This document shows, one piece after another, positions 56,101-64,000 of a stretch of DNA of 64,000 nucleotides. Position numbers and translations under genes: made by a program. Each line of letters begins with the position of its first letter. Within the stretch, counting starts at the first letter, position 1. This stretch comes from Bacillota bacterium. Lineage in GTDB: Bacteria; Bacillota; Desulfotomaculia; Desulfotomaculales; VENG01. The stretch is taken from positions 129,709-193,708 of the forward strand of contig VENG01000015.1 in assembly GCA_009711705.1 (NCBI GenBank), written 5' to 3'. Under the pieces are notes generated by a model, which saw nothing but the letters and a program-made list of their open reading frames with translations, had not been told where the DNA came from and did no database searches.

Positions 56101-56327
56101 TTCATTACAAAATCTTCCGTAATGGGCTCAATGTATATACGGTCTGCCATATTAGCATCAGTCATAATGGTAGCCGGGTTACTGTTGATCAGCACCACTT
56201 CCAGCCCTTCTTCCTTAAGAGCCTGGCAGGCCTGGGTGCCGGCATAATCAAATTCTGCAGCCTGGCCGATAATAATGGGGCCTGAGCCAATAACCATCAC
56301 TTTTTTGATATCATTTCTGCGCGGCAT
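53115..56327 (-). CDS. carB: Carbamoyl-phosphate synthase large subunit
   Basis: 1070-aa duplicated ATP-grasp enzyme making carbamoyl phosphate. Both halves are intact: N-terminal [26 protein letters not shown], central [21 protein letters not shown], and a C-terminal MGS-like allosteric domain near 935-1050 with [12 protein letters not shown], typical for UMP/IMP/ornithine control. It follows carA by 2 bp. Confidence 0.97.
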   Translation of the reverse strand: MPRRNDIKKVMVIGSGPIIIGQAAEFDYAGTQACQALKEEGLEVVLINSNPATIMTDANMADRIYIEPITEDFVMKVIRKEKPDGLLPSLGGQVGLNMALQLSEKGLLQAEGVELLGTQLDAIKRAEDREEFKDTMARINEPVPESTIVSSVDEAVEFAKKIGFPLVVRPAYTLGGTGGGMVSSMEELINIAGYGLKASIIHQALIEKSLVGWKELEYEVMRDGADNCITICSMENLDPMGVHTGDSIVTAPAQTLSDKEYQMLRTASLKIIRALGVEGGCNVQFALDPNSFDYYVIEVNPRVSRSSALASKATGYPIAKVASKIGIGYTLDEIRNAVTGKTYACFEPAIDYVVLKFPRWPFDKFALGDRTLGTQMKATGEVMSIDRTFEGAVMKAVRSLEIGISGLILPGAKDLSDEDIENKLRFPEDERLFIIAEALRRGMLLEHIHNISKVDVFFLQKIKNIVDMESALSRGGINTLTSEFLIKAKRMGMADAYLAQAAGVTEKEVRELRIGHNIKPVYKMVDTCAAEFEAQTPYYYSCYDTEDEVETTNNRKVVVLGGGPIRIGQGIEFDYCCVHSVWSLQEEGMEAIIINNNPETVSTDFDTSDRLYFEPLVTEDVLRILEKERPEGVIVQFGGQTAINLAEKLSKEGIKVLGTSMDGIDRAEDRERFDDMLNKLNIPRPPGKTAISYEQAEIIAKKIGFPVLVRPSYVLGGRAMEIVYNMDELRNYMNNAVLVTPEHPVLVDKYFLGVELEVDAICDGETVMIPGIMKHVERAGVHSGDSIAVYPPDGLDQSTRDKIVDYTTRLAKELDVRGMINIQYVLFDGELYVLEVNPRASRTVPYMSKITGIPMVNLATKAILGQNLKAMGYESGLYPEPNIVGVKAPVFSFAKLLQVDISLGPEMKSTGEVMGVNHSYRAALYKALVASGCVFPFRGTILATIADKDKEEAYPIVKGFADLGYNICATGGTADFLANKGLQVERVNKVREGSPHIADLLRDNKIHLVINTLTKGKAPERDGFRIRRAVVEMGVPALTSLDTAKAILEVLGEFKEGSKLDIIPLQEYLS

Positions 56328-56329
56328 AG

Positions 56330-57412
56330 TTATTTGCCCTCCCTCTGTTGCATTAAATCCATAAAATCATCGAAAAGGTAATCCGATTCTTGAGGCCCGG
56401 GAGAGGCCTCGGGGTGATATTGGATTGCCATTATGGGTAAGTTATTGTGCCTGATCCCTTCTACGGTGTCATCATTTAAATTACGGTGTGTAACCGAAAC
56501 ATCCAATCCCTTTAAGCTCTCTTCATCTACGGAAAATCCGTGATTGTGTGATGTAATATAAACCTTTCCGGTAATTAAGTCCTTTACCGGGTGGTTTGCC
56601 CCGCGGTGTCCGAACTTCATTTTATAAGTTTTTGCGCCCAGGGCCAGAGCAATAACCTGATGTCCCAGACATATACCAAACATGGGCACTTTGCCCACAA
56701 GCTCCTTAGTTGTATCTATGGCATAAGGCACATTCGCCGGGTCGCCGGGCCCGTTGGATAAGAATACCCCGTGAGGATTAAGGTTCATAATCTCTTCCTT
56801 TTTGATGTACGGCGATACCACAACAATTTCACAACGCCGCCCCTTTAGCCTGCGAATAATGTTTTGCTTGGACCCGAAGTCAACCAAAACCACTCTAGGC
56901 CCATCTCCGGATATAGTGTAAGATTCCTTTGCGGCCACTTCCGGCACCATTTCCTGCTCGCTAAAATCAGGACAGGTGCGTGCCTTTGCAATTAATTCCT
57001 CAATGTTCCCGGTTTCAGTACTGATCACGGCACGCATAGTACCGAAATTGCGGAGGTGCCTGGTAAGAGCACGGGTATCTACCCCGGATATCCCTACAAC
57101 TCCCTCTTTGGCTAAAAAATCTTCAATCCTGTAGCTGGCACGCCAGTTACTAGGGCGGTCACATTCCTCCCGAACCACAAACCCACGTACAAAGGAAGCT
57201 GCAGCCTCATAGTCAATTCTGTTAATACCATAGTTACCTATGAGCGGGTAGGTCATTACAACAATCTGACCGCAATAAGAAGGATCGGTGAGAACCTCTT
57301 GGTACCCGGTCATACCTGTATTAAAAACCGCTTCTCCCCACCGTTCACCCTCTGCTCCGAAGGCCTTACCTTCAAAAAATGTTCCGTCTTCCAAGGCTAA
57401 TATTGCCTTCAT
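56330..57412 (-). CDS. carA: Carbamoyl-phosphate synthase small subunit
   Basis: About 360-aa glutaminase subunit with the active-site cysteine in [13 protein letters not shown] and the histidine in [10 protein letters not shown]. The ATG at 57412 has GGAGGTG seven bases upstream; a GTG at 57421 is possible but too close. Located between pyrC and carB, so this is the pyrimidine-operon pair. Confidence 0.96.
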   Translation of the reverse strand: MKAILALEDGTFFEGKAFGAEGERWGEAVFNTGMTGYQEVLTDPSYCGQIVVMTYPLIGNYGINRIDYEAAASFVRGFVVREECDRPSNWRASYRIEDFLAKEGVVGISGVDTRALTRHLRNFGTMRAVISTETGNIEELIAKARTCPDFSEQEMVPEVAAKESYTISGDGPRVVLVDFGSKQNIIRRLKGRRCEIVVVSPYIKKEEIMNLNPHGVFLSNGPGDPANVPYAIDTTKELVGKVPMFGICLGHQVIALALGAKTYKMKFGHRGANHPVKDLITGKVYITSHNHGFSVDEESLKGLDVSVTHRNLNDDTVEGIRHNNLPIMAIQYHPEASPGPQESDYLFDDFMDLMQQREGK

Positions 57413-57448
57413 AATACACACCTCCGCTGAATTAATGTATCATTGAAA

Positions 57449-58711
57449 CTAAAATCTAGTCCCGTTTACCAGTGTCATTACCGGTTTTCCGGTCAACTTT
57501 CGGCCGGCAAAGGGTGTATTTTTGCCTTTACTTGCAAACGATTCAGGGTTCACTTCCCATTCTTGCTGGGGTTCAATTATTGTAATATCTGCAGGTGCTC
57601 CCACTTCCAGACTTCCCGCAGGGACCCCCAGTATGCGTGCCGGGTTGAGGCTTAATTTGGCCACTGCCTGCTCCGCGGTCAAAAATCCGGGTAGCACTAA
57701 CTGGCTCCATACTAACCCAACTGCGGTCTCCAGCCCTACCAAACCAAAGGGAGCCAAATCGTATTCTACATTTTTCTCTTCCTCCGTATGAGGCGCATGG
57801 TCAGTGGCAATCACATCAATTGTTCCGTCTGCCAACCCCGCTAAGATAGCCTCAACATCCTCAGCCGCCCGCAGTGGAGGGTTAACCTTGGTGGCTGTAT
57901 CATAACCATGCACATAGTCATGGGTGAGAGTAAAATGGTGTGGCGTTGTCTCGGCCGTAACTTTAATCCCCCGGCTCTTTGCTTCCCGTATAATTTGCAC
58001 TGATCCGGCAGTACTGACATGAGCAATATGAAGGCGGCACCCGGTTAACTGGGCCAGAATAACATCCCGGGCCACCATAACCTCTTCAGCGGCAGAAGGA
58101 ATCCCTTTTAAACCAAGCATGGTGGAAATAGTTCCCTCATGCATAACTCCTCCCGCGAGACTGCTTTCTTCACAATGCGAAATGATTACGGCATCCAACA
58201 TATGGGCATATTCCATGGCCCTGCGCATTACTGCTGAATTGGATACAGGCTTGCCGTCATCTGAAAAAGCAACGGCACCCGCTTCCTTCAGCTCAGCCAT
58301 TGGTGCCAATTCACTGCCCTCGCTGTTCTTGGTAATGGCCCCTACAGGATAAACCTTGGCATTTCCAGCTTCCTGGGCCCGGCCCAGTATATACCGGATA
58401 ACAGGTGCATTATCTGCCACCGGATAAGTATTGGGCATACAGGCAACTGAAGTAAAGCCACCCTTTAACGCTGCCAGAGTACCCGTTTGTACAGTTTCTT
58501 TAGCCTCAAAACCCGGTTCCCTGAGATGAACATGCATGTCCACTAAACCGGGGGTAACCAGCTTATCCGTGGCATCTAACACCTCTGCGTCCGTGGTGGT
58601 CAGGTTTTCGCCCACCAAAGCAATTTTTTCGTGTTCCACCAATATATCTTTAACTGTACGGGTTTCAGCGCACGGATCAATAATAATACCGTTTTTAATC
58701 AACAGGGACAT
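57449..58711 (-). CDS. pyrC: Dihydroorotase
   Basis: About 420-aa class I dihydroorotase. Metal-binding [40 protein letters not shown]; the zinc lysine region is not obvious. The second ATG (58711) is preferred because GGAGGAGG is eight bases upstream. It overlaps pyrB by 17 bp. Confidence 0.95.
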   Translation of the reverse strand: MSLLIKNGIIIDPCAETRTVKDILVEHEKIALVGENLTTTDAEVLDATDKLVTPGLVDMHVHLREPGFEAKETVQTGTLAALKGGFTSVACMPNTYPVADNAPVIRYILGRAQEAGNAKVYPVGAITKNSEGSELAPMAELKEAGAVAFSDDGKPVSNSAVMRRAMEYAHMLDAVIISHCEESSLAGGVMHEGTISTMLGLKGIPSAAEEVMVARDVILAQLTGCRLHIAHVSTAGSVQIIREAKSRGIKVTAETTPHHFTLTHDYVHGYDTATKVNPPLRAAEDVEAILAGLADGTIDVIATDHAPHTEEEKNVEYDLAPFGLVGLETAVGLVWSQLVLPGFLTAEQAVAKLSLNPARILGVPAGSLEVGAPADITIIEPQQEWEVNPESFASKGKNTPFAGRKLTGKPVMTLVNGTRF

Positions 58712-59636
58712 TTGCATCTCCTCCTCCAGCTAAGAGGTATAAAATGGCCATGCGTACCGCCACTCCATTAGTCACTTGCGTTTCTATCAGCGATTGCTGC
58801 CCGTCCGCTACCTCACCGGTTAGCTCCACACCCCGGTTGATGGGACCCGGGTGCATTAACAATGCATCCGGGTCGGCCAGCCCAAGGCGCTTTCTGTTTA
58901 TCCCGTACACGCTGGCATATTCTCTCAGACCCGGGAAAAGTCCCTGCTGCTGGCGCTCCCTTTGAATGCGCAATACAATAACAACATCAGCACCTTCCAG
59001 GGCATCTTCAACCTTATCAATAATCTTACACCCCATAGTATCAATGCCGTGCGGGATCATAGTGGGAGGTCCACAGACCCTTACCCGTGCCCCCATTCTA
59101 GAAAACCCCCAAATATCTGACCGGGCAACCCTGCTGTGGGTAATATCTCCTATAATGGCCACCTCAAGTCCTTTTAAAGTACCTTTGGCCTCCCGCACAG
59201 TAAACATATCCAATAATGCCTGACTGGGATGCTCATGAGCTCCGTCTCCGGCATTAATCACCGAAGCGGAAACTGTACGAGCCATTAATTCCGCCGCACC
59301 AGCCATAGCATGTCGCACCACTATTATGTCCGCCCCCAGAGCTTTTACCGTTCGCGCAGTATCCACCAGGCTTTCACCTTTAACAACACTACTGGCAGAT
59401 CCCGAGATGTTTACACTGTCCGCACTCAGATACTTGGCAGCAAGCTCAAAAGATGTACGGGTACGGGTGCTTGGTTCATAAAAAACATTTACTATGGTCC
59501 GTCCCCTGAGGGTAGGAACCTTCTTTAAAGGCCGGGATATTATTTCTTTCATTGGTAAGGCGGTATCTAAAATATATTCAATTTCAGATTCCGTTTTATG
59601 AAGTAACCCTAAAAGATCTTTTCCCTGCAGGGTCAA
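58695..59636 (-). CDS. pyrB: Aspartate carbamoyltransferase catalytic subunit
   Basis: About 313-aa enzyme with the carbamoyl-phosphate motif [19 protein letters not shown] and [11 protein letters not shown]. Start is a TTG at 59636 behind AAGGGGGG (8-base spacing). The frame runs on to 59780 but that part overlaps the PyrR attenuator and is not coding. No pyrI gene is present, consistent with the Firmicute unregulated catalytic trimer. Confidence 0.93.
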   Translation of the reverse strand: MTLQGKDLLGLLHKTESEIEYILDTALPMKEIISRPLKKVPTLRGRTIVNVFYEPSTRTRTSFELAAKYLSADSVNISGSASSVVKGESLVDTARTVKALGADIIVVRHAMAGAAELMARTVSASVINAGDGAHEHPSQALLDMFTVREAKGTLKGLEVAIIGDITHSRVARSDIWGFSRMGARVRVCGPPTMIPHGIDTMGCKIIDKVEDALEGADVVIVLRIQRERQQQGLFPGLREYASVYGINRKRLGLADPDALLMHPGPINRGVELTGEVADGQQSLIETQVTNGVAVRMAILYLLAGGGDANVPVD

Positions 59637-59674
59637 ATCAATTACCCCCCTTATAATTTTCAAAAAAAAAGCAT

Positions 59675-59707
59675 AAAAAACTCGCATCGGTGAGAACCCG
59701 AAGCGAG
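59675..59707 (-). terminator. PyrR-controlled terminator before pyrB
   Basis: Minus-strand stem CTCGCTTCGG / CCGATGCGAG (one mismatch) with a 7-base loop and then six T, 38 bp before the pyrB start. Confidence 0.88.
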
Positions 59708-59735
59708 GCGGCAAAGAGAAATAAAACTGAACCCT

Positions 59736-59759
59736 CCCCTTGCCGGCCTCTCGGGACCC
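59736..59759 (-). promoter_or_regulatory. PyrR-binding loop, pyrR-pyrB intergenic attenuator
   Basis: On the minus strand TCCCGAGAGGCCGGCAAGG fits the PyrR anti-antiterminator consensus (TCC.GAGAGGC....AAGG). PyrR-UMP binding would favour the downstream terminator. Confidence 0.9.
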
Positions 59760-59780
59760 CCTTAAAAGGATGGTGCTCAA

Positions 59781-60359
<579 letters not shown>

Positions 60360-60363
60360 TCAT

Positions 60364-60392
60364 TAAAAAACCTGCTTACACCGGTAAGCAGG
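60364..60392 (-). terminator. PyrR-controlled terminator in the pyrR leader
   Basis: Perfect 9-bp stem CCTGCTTAC/GTAAGCAGG with loop CGGT, then six T on the minus strand, 26 bp before pyrR. Confidence 0.92.
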
Positions 60393-60432
60393 ACATAGAA
60401 TGGTCGTAGATCAGATAAAATACCACTATGAA

Positions 60433-60454
60433 CCCTTACCAGCCTCACGGGACC
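60433..60454 (-). promoter_or_regulatory. PyrR-binding loop, pyrR leader
   Basis: Minus strand GGTCCCGTGAGGCTGG then TAAGGG, matching the PyrR binding consensus. With the terminator at 60364-60392 it forms the first attenuator of the operon. Confidence 0.92.
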
Positions 60455-60553
60455 GATTTCAAGGTCTTTGGTTTCTTGTTAGATAGTATCAAATCATGGT
60501 TGTGCAGTCAACAATTTTCTGCCTGCTTTTATAAATTATCATGACCCGCAAGG

Positions 60554-60829
60554 TTACATCTTATGTATGCCCATAAAAATTAGTCCCACTCCGGTGACAA
60601 TCATGACCATAGAAGCAGGGGAAACCTTTCCGGCCAGTCCTACCAAACCCAAGGTAGTAACAGTAATCAGGATAGTTGGTCCGACAAGTGCTAAAACTGA
60701 ATTTATCTTGAAAGCCGTCTCCACACGACCAAAATACAACATCAACAGGGCGGCAGTAAATTCGATGCTTGCCGATAATATACGCACCGCGGCCATTGAA
60801 AAAACTATTTTGTCAAAAACATGAAACAT
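60554..60829 (-). CDS. YqhV-like (DUF2619) small membrane protein
   Basis: 91-aa protein with three transmembrane helices, matching the YqhV pattern: an N-terminal FDKIVFSMAAVRIL, then EFTAALLMLYFGRVETAFKIN and TLGLVGLAGKVSPASM. The start at 60829 has GGGGGGA six bases upstream; the frame extends to 61078 but that is antisense shadow of the MFS gene. In other sporeformers yqhV is next to spoIIIA, not here. Confidence 0.75.
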   Translation of the reverse strand: MFHVFDKIVFSMAAVRILSASIEFTAALLMLYFGRVETAFKINSVLALVGPTILITVTTLGLVGLAGKVSPASMVMIVTGVGLIFMGIHKM

Positions 60830-60959
60830 TAAATATCCCCCCAAACCCGCCAGATTTAAAAAATTTTGCTTTAATCTACTTATGCCCGGGGAAGATTTTA
60901 AATGCATACCCTTTGATGACAGGAGATAAAATATATGTGCTTGGAAAGGACGTGAGGAT

Positions 60960-62264
60960 GTGGAAAAACGCGCCGGGGCAGCAGTACTGGCTGCCATCTC
61001 AGGAGTTCCCTTTATAATGGTACTGGGCAATTCAATGATCATACCGGTTCTGCCACAGATTAAAGAGGCCCTTGACATCAGCCAATTTAAAGTAAGTTTG
61101 ATTATTACACTCTTCTCGGTACCCGCAGGAATAATTATTCCCTTTGCCGGCTTTTTGTCAGACCGTTTCGGCAGAAAAAAAGTGATTATTCCCGGGCTGG
61201 TTTTATATGGACTGGGCGGAATAGTGGCCGGGGTGTCATATTGGATATTGGGGCAAAATTCCTACGCCCTGCTGATTGCCGGGCGAATCCTGCAGGGCTT
61301 TGGGGCGGCAGGAACTGCCCCCATTGCCATGGCCCTCACCGGAGACATTTTTACCGGCAAAGAACGCAGCAGGTCCCTAGGTATTATCGAGGCTGCCAAC
61401 GGTTTTGGAAAGGTCGCCAGCCCTATTCTGGGTGCGTTGATCGGACTAATCACCTGGTTTGCCACATTTCTCTTTTTCCCTATACTAATTGTCCCGGTAC
61501 TCATTGGGTTATGGCTATTGGTCAAGGAACCACAAGGCAACCAATCAGACATGGCCATTGGACAGTATATAAAATCCTTTGTAAAAGTATTCGAACAAAA
61601 AGCCGGTATGCTGATAGCATGTTTTGTCGCCGGCATGACCGCCCTGTTACTGCTCTTCGGAGTTCTATTTTTTCTCAGCGACTACCTGGAAAAGACATAT
61701 GGGCTGACTGGTGTAATCAAAGGTGCGGCACTTGCGGTCCCGGTTCTTTTTATGAGTTCTTCTTCTTTTGTCACGGGCATGGTCATTAAAAGAAAAGTTG
61801 TTTTAATGAAATGGCTTGTTGTTATTGGGCTCACATTGATTGCCCTATCACTGGGGCTGCTTGGCGCATTCCAAAACACCTATCTTTTCTTTGGCATGAT
61901 TTCCCTGGCCGGTATAGGAACCGGACTTGTCTTACCCTGCTTGAATACCTTAATAACCAGTGCTGTCAAATCAGAACGACGGGGGTTAATTACTTCACTC
62001 TATGGAAGCGTGCGTTTTTTCGGTGTTGCCGCGGGACCGCCTATATTTGGCCTTCTGATGGGGCTGGGTAGGACACCAATGTTTTGGACAGCTACTGGAT
62101 TGGCAATTGCTGCCGCCATAGTCTCTTTGGTTTTAATACGCGCCTCTGAAATCACAAAAGCCGGTGAGTATCCAAAGGTTGAAGAAGTGGCCCGGGAATT
62201 ACCGGTGATCATTCCCGAATTCATTTTTCAGCCGGCCCGCAAGCCGGAACCGGATCCTAAATAA
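60960..62264 (+). CDS. MFS transporter (drug:H+ antiporter-like)
   Basis: 434-aa protein with about 12 transmembrane segments. MFS motif A appears as GFLSDRFGRKKV in the loop between helices 2 and 3; GRILQGFGAAGTAPIAMAL matches motif C-like helix 5. The start is a GTG at 60960 with GTGAGGA upstream. No regulator or substrate gene is adjacent. A hairpin ends the transcript. Confidence 0.88.
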   Translation: MEKRAGAAVLAAISGVPFIMVLGNSMIIPVLPQIKEALDISQFKVSLIITLFSVPAGIIIPFAGFLSDRFGRKKVIIPGLVLYGLGGIVAGVSYWILGQNSYALLIAGRILQGFGAAGTAPIAMALTGDIFTGKERSRSLGIIEAANGFGKVASPILGALIGLITWFATFLFFPILIVPVLIGLWLLVKEPQGNQSDMAIGQYIKSFVKVFEQKAGMLIACFVAGMTALLLLFGVLFFLSDYLEKTYGLTGVIKGAALAVPVLFMSSSSFVTGMVIKRKVVLMKWLVVIGLTLIALSLGLLGAFQNTYLFFGMISLAGIGTGLVLPCLNTLITSAVKSERRGLITSLYGSVRFFGVAAGPPIFGLLMGLGRTPMFWTATGLAIAAAIVSLVLIRASEITKAGEYPKVEEVARELPVIIPEFIFQPARKPEPDPK

Positions 62265-62265
62265 G

Positions 62266-62297
62266 TTAAACCCGTAGTTTAAAAACTACGGGTTTAA
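62266..62297. terminator. Bidirectional hairpin between MFS and HMA genes
   Basis: 15-bp perfect stem TTAAACCCGTAGTTT with its complement and a two-base loop; it overlaps the last codons of the HMA gene. A-rich/T-rich tails are within the stem. Confidence 0.85.
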
Positions 62298-62504
62298 TAC
62301 GGAAACTTGATAATTCCCCTTGGCAATTTCACTTTTCAGATCTTCCAGCAAAATGTTTCTCGGGTCATAATCCACTCGTACAAGCTGGGAACTTGTATCC
62401 ACCGCGATATCCAATACTCCTGAATACTTGTGCAAAGCATTCATTACGTTTACTTTATCCTCCTCACTGCACATGTTGCTGATTTTAAATGTTGTGAATT
62501 CCAC
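62286..62504 (-). CDS. Heavy-metal-associated-domain-like protein lacking CxxC
   Basis: 72-aa protein with the beta-alpha-beta-beta-alpha-beta pattern of HMA/CopZ domains: FKISNM, CSEEDKVNVMNALHKYSGV, DIAVDTSSQLVRVDYDP, LLEDLKSEIAKGNYQVSVL. In true copper chaperones MxCxxC follows the first strand; here it reads NMCSEED, so neither ligand position is a cysteine. It may have lost metal binding. Its neighbours give no clue. Confidence 0.7.
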   Translation of the reverse strand: MEFTTFKISNMCSEEDKVNVMNALHKYSGVLDIAVDTSSQLVRVDYDPRNILLEDLKSEIAKGNYQVSVLNP

Positions 62505-62562
62505 TACTAATCACCTCGCAAAAGAATGCCTACCATAACTTTAACCTATAATATATCTTTGA

Positions 62563-64000
62563 TTAGTATTCACTATTCATTATGGAATCCGCACGATAAT
62601 GAGCCCCTTTGCTTTCCTCCCGTTGTAAAGCCGCTTGTGAGATCAGATAACCGCTGAGTAGCATTAATTTTACTTGGTGGTAATCAAGCAACTGCCGGTA
62701 ATCGTGAGGTTCGGTTTGGTTTATCCTTTCTTGCATGATTTCAATTTCATTTAAGGCTTTCTGAAGCCCTGCCTTATACCTTACCACACTCACGTGCCTT
62801 CCCATTAACCGGCACAGCTCTTGCGTGATGAGCCGAAAAGCATTACTTTCGTGGTGGGCAGGCAAGAATTCGCTAAACTGTTGTTTTTTGCATTGTAACT
62901 GTACTGACTGATTTTCATCGCATTTTCCCGAGCGATGGCGTAAGACTTCGGCAGCGGCATGTTTTCCGGCGCGTAGCCCAAAAACCACTGCTTCTGTAAG
63001 AGCATTGGCAGCCAAACGATTAGCCCCATGCACACCTCCGGCAACTTCCCCGCAGGCATACAGTCCCGGCAAAGTTGTGTTGCAGTGGTCATCGATAACA
63101 ACACCACCCATTTCAAAATGGGCGGCCGGGGCTACTTCCACTTTGAGCTTCCCTTGCAGATAATCCTTTATATCAGCATATTTCGATGCCATAAAACCCG
63201 GTTCCACACCACCAAAGTCCATAAAAACAGCTTTTCGGCCCGTACCTCGCCCGGCATTAATTTCAGAAAAACTGGCTTGCGCCATAACATCCCTTGTGGC
63301 CATATTCCCCTGCACAGAGTATTGATACATGTATTGTTCACCGAAATTGTTCGTTAATATGGCCCCGTCATAGAAGGGCGCTGTAGATAAAACCAATCTT
63401 GGGCTATCAATAGTCACACAGGGATGAAATTGGATAAACTCCAAATCTTTGAGTTTGGCCCCGGCCTCACTGGCCAATGCATACCCGTCTCCGGTGACAT
63501 CCGCCGTGTTGGTGGTAAAAGGGTAGAGCGAACCCGCGCCGCCACAGGCTAAAATAACGCCACGGGAATTTATGGTAAAAGCCCTTTCCCGCCGCCGGTC
63601 TAAACCGCAAGCACCTATTATTTCTCCACCTTTATTGAGTAAGGAAGTAATAAGCACATTTTCCAACATCTCTATACCCTGTTTTTTTGCTTCCTGCGTT
63701 AACGGCCCGGTTATAGCCAGTCCCGGAGTCTTCTGCGACTTTAATGCGCTTCCGTCCACCGTCAAAACTCTTTTGGCGCTATGTCCGGGCGAACCTTTGA
63801 CAATAACATGTCCTTCTTCGCATAAAAATGGCACCCGGTGTTGCATAAGCCAGTTTACTGCCTCTGGTGCCTCCCCTGCCAGCACAGCTACCAGTTTCTC
63901 ATCATTGAGGTAATCACCTCCGGCCATGGTGTCCTTAATATGCCGGGCAATGGAATCTTTATTTCCCTTATTATCCAATACAGCAGCTATACTGTTGCGA
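62563..64000 (-). CDS. FAD-dependent SdhA/FrdA/NadB-family oxidoreductase, 5' end beyond window
   Basis: 479 codons of a flavoprotein whose N-terminal dinucleotide-binding part lies beyond base 64000. Visible family parts: TVKG-like DTMAGGDYLND, GVILACGGAGSLYPF, TGDGYALASEAGA, the substrate-site FIQFHP, GRGTGRKAV, AHFEMGGVVIDD, and GLYACGEVAGGVHGANRLAANAL. The helical C-terminal domain ends at 62563. The EVAGGVHGANRL variant favours a fumarate reductase-like enzyme or aspartate oxidase; the two cannot be separated without the N-terminus and the neighbouring genes. Confidence 0.88.
   Translation of the reverse strand, partial: RNSIAAVLDNKGNKDSIARHIKDTMAGGDYLNDEKLVAVLAGEAPEAVNWLMQHRVPFLCEEGHVIVKGSPGHSAKRVLTVDGSALKSQKTPGLAITGPLTQEAKKQGIEMLENVLITSLLNKGGEIIGACGLDRRRERAFTINSRGVILACGGAGSLYPFTTNTADVTGDGYALASEAGAKLKDLEFIQFHPCVTIDSPRLVLSTAPFYDGAILTNNFGEQYMYQYSVQGNMATRDVMAQASFSEINAGRGTGRKAVFMDFGGVEPGFMASKYADIKDYLQGKLKVEVAPAAHFEMGGVVIDDHCNTTLPGLYACGEVAGGVHGANRLAANALTEAVVFGLRAGKHAAAEVLRHRSGKCDENQSVQLQCKKQQFSEFLPAHHESNAFRLITQELCRLMGRHVSVVRYKAGLQKALNEIEIMQERINQTEPHDYRQLLDYHQVKLMLLSGYLISQAALQREESKGAHYRADSIMNSEY

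Noticed and set aside
59637..59780. N-terminal extension of the pyrB open frame
   Set aside because: It runs through the PyrR attenuator terminator and lacks similarity to aspartate carbamoyltransferases.
60830..61078. N-terminal extension of the YqhV-like frame
   Set aside because: It is antisense to the MFS gene start and to its promoter region, and an SD-preceded ATG exists at 60829.

Overview
The window looks like a chromosomal core segment of an anaerobic, endospore-forming Firmicute, most plausibly of the Desulfotomaculum/Pelotomaculum (Peptococcaceae) type. The grounds are a complete anaerobic (early cobalt insertion) cobalamin pathway, the diaminopimelate-aminotransferase lysine route (DapL plus DapF), a TRAP transporter, an alpha/beta-type small acid-soluble spore protein with a sigma-G-like promoter, RqcH/RemA/YicC genes, two PyrR attenuators and frequent TTG starts behind strong Shine-Dalgarno sites. 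The genus is inference; no rRNA or tRNA gene is present to test it.

Layout. (1) 1-18.4 kb, minus strand: a long housekeeping run read right to left: yicC, remA, gmk, rpoZ, coaBC, cysK, an orphan, priA, def, fmt, a DUF116 gene, rsmB, rlmN, then an FHA protein, PP2C phosphatase, SEDS glycosyltransferase, class B PBP, PASTA kinase and rsgA (cut by the left edge). This keeps the order of the Bacillus subtilis ylo/prkC region, with extra genes; the FHA-phosphatase-SEDS-PBP-kinase block resembles the actinobacterial pstP/rodA/pbpA/pknB cluster. (2) 18.7-25 kb, minus: aspartate-type aminotransferase, dapL, dapF and a SERCA-like Ca2+ P-type ATPase. (3) 25.1-30 kb, plus: rqcH, an M42 peptidase, a SASP gene and an asparagine-synthase-like gene whose glutaminase cysteine is replaced by alanine. 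(4) 30.1-39.7 kb, minus: an orphan, then an eleven-gene cobalamin operon (cbiA-D-E-T-L-F-G-H-J-X-C) led by a cobalamin riboswitch with an intrinsic terminator. (5) 40.1-43 kb, minus: a TRAP transporter (dctPQM). (6) 43.2-49.3 kb: a YitT protein, small ORFs, a methyltransferase, and a MacB-like ABC export cassette with a secreted, repeat-rich membrane-anchored partner. (7) 49.3-49.8 kb: non-coding, with a 147-bp palindromic MITE-like element. (8) 49.8-60.5 kb, minus: yigZ and the pyrimidine operon pyrR-B-C-carA-carB-pyrK-D-F, with PyrR attenuators before pyrR and before pyrB. (9) 60.5-64 kb: a YqhV-like membrane protein, an MFS transporter, a cysteine-less HMA protein and a flavoprotein cut by the right edge.

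The genes form several coherent modules: cell-wall synthesis under Ser/Thr phosphorylation control; translation and ribosome maturation (def, fmt, rsmB, rlmN, rsgA, rqcH); meso-DAP supply; B12 synthesis under B12 control; UMP synthesis under PyrR control. Most of the window is ordinary core genome. The observations most worth a second look are the Cys-to-Ala asparagine synthase, the ABC/repeat-protein export cassette, the FHA/PASTA-kinase wall cluster, the MITE-like element, the unrecognised 225-aa and 151-aa proteins, and the cysteine-less HMA protein. I see no obviously new multi-gene system.
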